A DNA stretch of 64,000 bases from Bryobacterales bacterium KBS 96 (GTDB lineage Bacteria; Acidobacteriota; Terriglobia; Bryobacterales; Bryobacteraceae): NCBI GenBank assembly GCA_000381625.1, contig KB906767.1:314729-378728 (forward strand). Direction: 5' to 3'. This document shows positions 61,918 through 64,000 of the stretch, in pieces (position 1 is the first letter of the stretch; every line of letters begins with the position of its first letter). The notes beneath the pieces were generated by a model. The model made no database searches, was not told the origin of the DNA, and worked only from the letters and a program-made list of their open reading frames with translations. The position numbers and the translations under genes were made by a program.

Positions 61918-61995
61918 ATGGCTATCGTGGTCGCCAACTATTACTCGTTTCGATTTTGGTTTTGGCCAGCTTCGAGCCGAGTGGCGTCTGCGTAG
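61918..61995 (+). CDS. aromatic leader peptide of DAHP synthase attenuator
   Basis: A 25-codon frame whose centre reads YYSFRFWFW (Tyr8, Tyr9, Phe11, Phe13, Trp14, Phe15, Trp16), so seven of nine consecutive codons specify aromatic amino acids. It ends with TAG at 61993-61995. It is followed by competing RNA structures and then by the DAHP synthase gene, the first enzyme of aromatic amino-acid synthesis. The peptide itself is not expected to act; ribosome stalling on it is. No Shine-Dalgarno is visible, which fits a leaderless start. Confidence 0.82.
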   Translation: MAIVVANYYSFRFWFWPASSRVASA

Positions 61996-62034
61996 ACCTG
62001 GATAAAAGGTACAGGAGTTAAAAAGGCCCACTCG
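61965..62034 (+). promoter_or_regulatory. antiterminator region of aro attenuator
   Basis: CGAGTGG (61978-61984, leader codons 21-23) is complementary over seven bases to CCACTCG (62028-62034), which is the 5' arm of the terminator. A competing local hairpin can form upstream (GCCA at 61965-61968 with TGGC at 61982-61985, enclosing GCTTCGAGC). A ribosome stalled near Trp16 would leave 61978-61984 free, while one at the stop codon would cover it. Confidence 0.7.
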
Positions 62035-62060
62035 AAAGCGAGTGGGCCTTTTGCTTTTTG
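62021..62060 (+). terminator. attenuator terminator before DAHP synthase
   Basis: AAAAGGCCCACTCG (62021-62034), loop AAAG, CGAGTGGGCCTTTT (62039-62052): a perfect 14-bp stem followed by GCTTTTTG. It lies between the leader stop and the aroF start, so its formation would prevent aroF transcription. Confidence 0.88.
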
Positions 62061-62108
62061 CAAATCACGCTCGCGGGATTCGCGAAGCAGTTATTCGGTG
62101 AGGCTCAC

Positions 62109-63146
62109 ATGATCATCTCTATGAAACTACATGCCACCAGGGCGGAAATCGACGCGGTTTTCGAGCGCATCCGCGACTTCGGATATAAGGTGCACTCGAT
62201 CGAGGGAGAAGAACGCGTCGTCATCGGCGTGGTGGGCGTGGGCGATGTTACGCCCTGCCTCGAATCCCTCGAAGCAATGCCGCAGGTTGAAAAAGCGGTG
62301 CGCATCTCCGCCCCGTACAAATTCGTGAGCCGTGAATTCCGGCCCGGCAAGTCCGTGATTCGAGCGAACGGAACCGATATCGGCGGCGACGAACTCGTGA
62401 TGATGGCCGGACCGTGTTCGGTGGAAAGCGAAAAGCAGATCCTCGAGACGGCGCACTCGGTCGCGCGATCCGGCGCCAAGTTTCTACGTGGCGGAGCATT
62501 TAAGCCGCGTACGTCGCCCTACGATTTTCAGGGCCTCGAGGAAGAGGGCCTGAAGCTTCTGCGAAAGGCGAAGCAGGAAACCGGCCTCGGCATCATCACT
62601 GAGGTGATGAGCGACCGCGACGTTCCGCTGGTCGCCGAATACGCCGACATACTGCAAATCGGCGCGCGCAATATGCAGAATTTCGCTTTGCTGAAAACTC
62701 TCGGTAAAGCTGGTAAGCCGGTAATGCTGAAGCGCGGCCTTAGTTCCACAATCAAAGAGTTGCTGATGTCCGCCGAATACGTCGTCGCGCACGGTAACCC
62801 CCACGTCATCCTGTGCGAACGCGGCATCCGGACGTTCGAGACCGCCACGCGCAACACCTGCGATATCGCGGCGATTGCCGTATTGAACGAGCTTTCTCAT
62901 CTGCCCGTGATTCTCGACCCTAGCCATGCGACGGGCAAGCGTAGCCTGGTGCCGCCGCTGTGCCGTGCGGGTGTCGCGATTGGCGCGGACGGATTGATCG
63001 TTGAGTGCCATCCCAGCCCGGAGAAGGCGATGAGCGATGGCGTACAATCGCTCTCCCTGCAGCAATTCGCGAACATGATGAACGAATTGCAGCCCTACAT
63101 TGCGCTCTGGAAGGCGGCCCGTGTCAGCGAAGCGGTCGTGGCGTAG
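62109..63146 (+). CDS. aroF: DAHP synthase (type I-beta, with N-terminal regulatory domain)
   Basis: A 345-residue 3-deoxy-7-phosphoheptulonate synthase, joining PEP and erythrose 4-phosphate at the entry to the shikimate pathway. The N-terminal 70 residues are a ferredoxin-like/ACT-like domain ([30 protein letters not shown]) that in I-beta enzymes binds Tyr or Phe. The TIM barrel follows: [66 protein letters not shown] and [17 protein letters not shown] 62109 has GAGG about seven bases upstream and agrees with family starts. Expression is probably attenuated by the upstream leader. Confidence 0.94.
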   Translation: MIISMKLHATRAEIDAVFERIRDFGYKVHSIEGEERVVIGVVGVGDVTPCLESLEAMPQVEKAVRISAPYKFVSREFRPGKSVIRANGTDIGGDELVMMAGPCSVESEKQILETAHSVARSGAKFLRGGAFKPRTSPYDFQGLEEEGLKLLRKAKQETGLGIITEVMSDRDVPLVAEYADILQIGARNMQNFALLKTLGKAGKPVMLKRGLSSTIKELLMSAEYVVAHGNPHVILCERGIRTFETATRNTCDIAAIAVLNELSHLPVILDPSHATGKRSLVPPLCRAGVAIGADGLIVECHPSPEKAMSDGVQSLSLQQFANMMNELQPYIALWKAARVSEAVVA

Positions 63147-63245
63147 CCGGGCGGGATGCTCCGTTGAAGACACCGTAAAAACGTCCGCTCCTTGACAGTC
63201 GCGGTTCGGTGCAGGTGACCGGGCGTTACACGGTCTCCCGAAAAC

Positions 63246-63320
63246 CCGCTTGCTGACAAGACGGCTCCGTGTCGAGGTTACCCGGAAACAGAGCCGCCGC
63301 ACGTGAGTGCGTGGGTCGAA
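63246..63320. repeat. dispersed repeat upstream of PadR
   Basis: It contains CTTGCTGACAAGACGGCTCC and ACAGAGCCGCCGCACGTGAG followed by TGCGTGGG, with a CGCAC/GTGCG dyad. The block parallels 28572-28606. The rest of the 63147-63447 gap has no gene I recognise. Confidence 0.5.
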
Positions 63321-63406
63321 AGGCGTCTTCATCCGGTTCTGCGATCCGCGGGGTCATGGGGACTCCATCTATGTAGCCGCAAGCCTTGTCGAAGTGACGA
63401 TGCCTC

Positions 63407-63447
63407 TTGACATAGGCCGCCATTACAATCACAATGTAGTGGTAATT
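63407..63447 (+). promoter_or_regulatory. promoter and dyad operator of padR2
   Basis: TTGACA (63407-63412), 17 bases, CACAAT (63430-63435). An inverted repeat overlaps the -10: ATTAC...CAC (from 63422) with GTG...GTAAT (to about 63446). The predicted start is within a few bases of ATG 63448, so a near-leaderless message is possible. Confidence 0.5.
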
Positions 63448-63777
63448 ATGCTTGGCGAGTTCGAATACCTGCTGCTCACTGCCGCCGTGCGGTTAGGCGA
63501 TGACGCGTACGGCGCGGCGATCCGGCAGGAGATGGAAACCACAACCAGCCGCCGATGCTCTATCGGAGCGCTCTATACAACTCTGGACCGTCTGGAAAAG
63601 AAGGGCCTGCTCAAAACCTGGATGGGTGAAGCTACACCGCAACGAGGTGGTCGCGCGAAGCGAATGGTTCGAGTGACTGCGAAAGGCGTTCAGGAGGCGA
63701 CCGCCTTTTATAACACCGTAGTGCGCGCGAGTCGAGGTGTTTCCTGGGAAACGAGCCGAGTCGTGGTCCGGTCATGA
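63448..63777 (+). CDS. PadR-family transcriptional regulator 2
   Basis: A 109-residue PadR-type winged-helix repressor. The ATG at 63448 fits the family start (GEFEYLLLTAAVRLGDDAYGAAI). The recognition region is SIGALYTTLDRLEKKGLLKTW, and the wing is GGRAKRMVRVTAKGVQEATAF. The C-terminal helix is present but short. A dyad overlaps its own -10 box, so autoregulation is likely. It overlaps the following membrane-protein gene by four bases (ATGA), an arrangement seen in acidobacterial PadR-ADOP modules. Confidence 0.92.
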   Translation: MLGEFEYLLLTAAVRLGDDAYGAAIRQEMETTTSRRCSIGALYTTLDRLEKKGLLKTWMGEATPQRGGRAKRMVRVTAKGVQEATAFYNTVVRASRGVSWETSRVVVRS

Positions 63778-64000
63778 ATCGAATCTGCTGGTCGCTGGTG
63801 GACGTCCTATCCCGCACGCTGGACCCCGACGAACGGGCAGCGGTGCTCGGCGATTTCTCGGAGTCGCGCGAGGCCGCCCCTCAGGCGCTGCGCAATCTGC
63901 TCGGGCTAGTCGTCCGCCGACAGGCGGCGCTGTGGAAAGATTGGCGGCCTTGGCTGGCTCTCGTTGGAGTGGTCGGCATACTCGGCCCGAAGTTGCTTTA
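63774..64000 (+). CDS. membrane protein coupled to PadR, 3' end outside window
   Basis: The ATG overlaps the padR stop (ATGA) and the frame runs to the window edge without a stop, giving 75 codons. It begins NRICWSLVDVLSRTLDPDER, then AVLGDFSESREAAPQALRNL, a basic cytosolic stretch (VVRRQAALWKDW) and the start of a membrane helix (PWLALVGVVGILGPKLL). Acidobacterial genes with this opening follow PadR regulators and encode small multi-pass proteins of unknown role. The C-terminal part is missing, so function cannot be read. Confidence 0.75.
   Translation, partial: MNRICWSLVDVLSRTLDPDERAAVLGDFSESREAAPQALRNLLGLVVRRQAALWKDWRPWLALVGVVGILGPKLL

Noticed and set aside
62021-62060. Terminator as the end of an upstream plus-strand gene
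   Set aside because: The only upstream plus-strand frame is the aromatic leader, and the glycosyltransferase is on the other strand. An attenuator explains the placement.
1-64000. CRISPR arrays, tRNA or rRNA genes, prophage and IS elements
   Set aside because: No regularly spaced repeats, tRNA-like cloverleaf, rRNA stretch, integrase or transposase were seen on either strand.

Overview
The window is a GC-rich chromosomal stretch with no rRNA, tRNA, prophage or CRISPR that I could find. Gene content points to an Acidobacteriota soil bacterium of the Solibacter/Bryobacter type. Evidence for this: two ADOP-type (acidobacterial duplicated orphan permease) MacB/FtsX permeases, one paired with a PadR repressor; many Tat- or Sec-exported enzymes; futalosine-pathway menaquinone genes; tandem exported amidohydrolases; frequent TTG/GTG starts; and mosaic palindromic intergenic repeats. 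The lineage is an inference; the genes are read directly.

Layout. 0-5.6 kb: end of a TPR protein, then a minus-strand set (aminotransferase with a coupled small gene, TPR lytic transglycosylase, GAF-like protein). 5.9-10.8 kb: a solitary MmeI-like (type IIL) restriction-methylation gene lying between an intact lytic transglycosylase gene and a degraded direct duplicate of that gene's 3' end. 11-20 kb: AsmA-like protein, HAD phosphatase, exported haem-binding protein, exported RraA, and an operon of DUF362, unknown, amidohydrolase and exported RidA proteins. 20-23 kb: larB divergent from mqnP-mqnE. 23-34 kb: S9 peptidase, ADOP permease and PadR, DUF2237, GH29-like protein, and a tandem of three amidohydrolase paralogues, only the middle one keeping the HxH metal site. 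34-38 kb: purM-purN and an M23 peptidase. 38-48 kb: second ADOP permease with a SIMPL protein, a beta-1,2-glucanase-like enzyme, UdgX, an acyl-CoA synthetase and homogentisate dioxygenase. 48-56 kb: an exported polysaccharide-related set (DUF2264, sulfatase, isomerase, second glucanase-like enzyme, deacetylase). 56-61 kb: a peroxiredoxin with an in-frame UGA, tetrapyrrole genes (cobA, hemD, hemB), acylphosphatase and a glycosyltransferase. 61.8-63.1 kb: DAHP synthase behind a leader-peptide attenuator. 63.4 kb to the end: PadR and a truncated membrane protein.

The strongest novel-looking signals are: (1) a complete transcription attenuator before DAHP synthase, with a leader peptide containing YYSFRFWFW, an antiterminator and a 14-bp terminator; (2) a peroxiredoxin whose peroxidatic position is UGA, followed by a hairpin that fits a bacterial SECIS element; (3) insertion of the type IIL R-M gene associated with a long direct repeat; and (4) an amidohydrolase triad containing two apparent pseudoenzymes.
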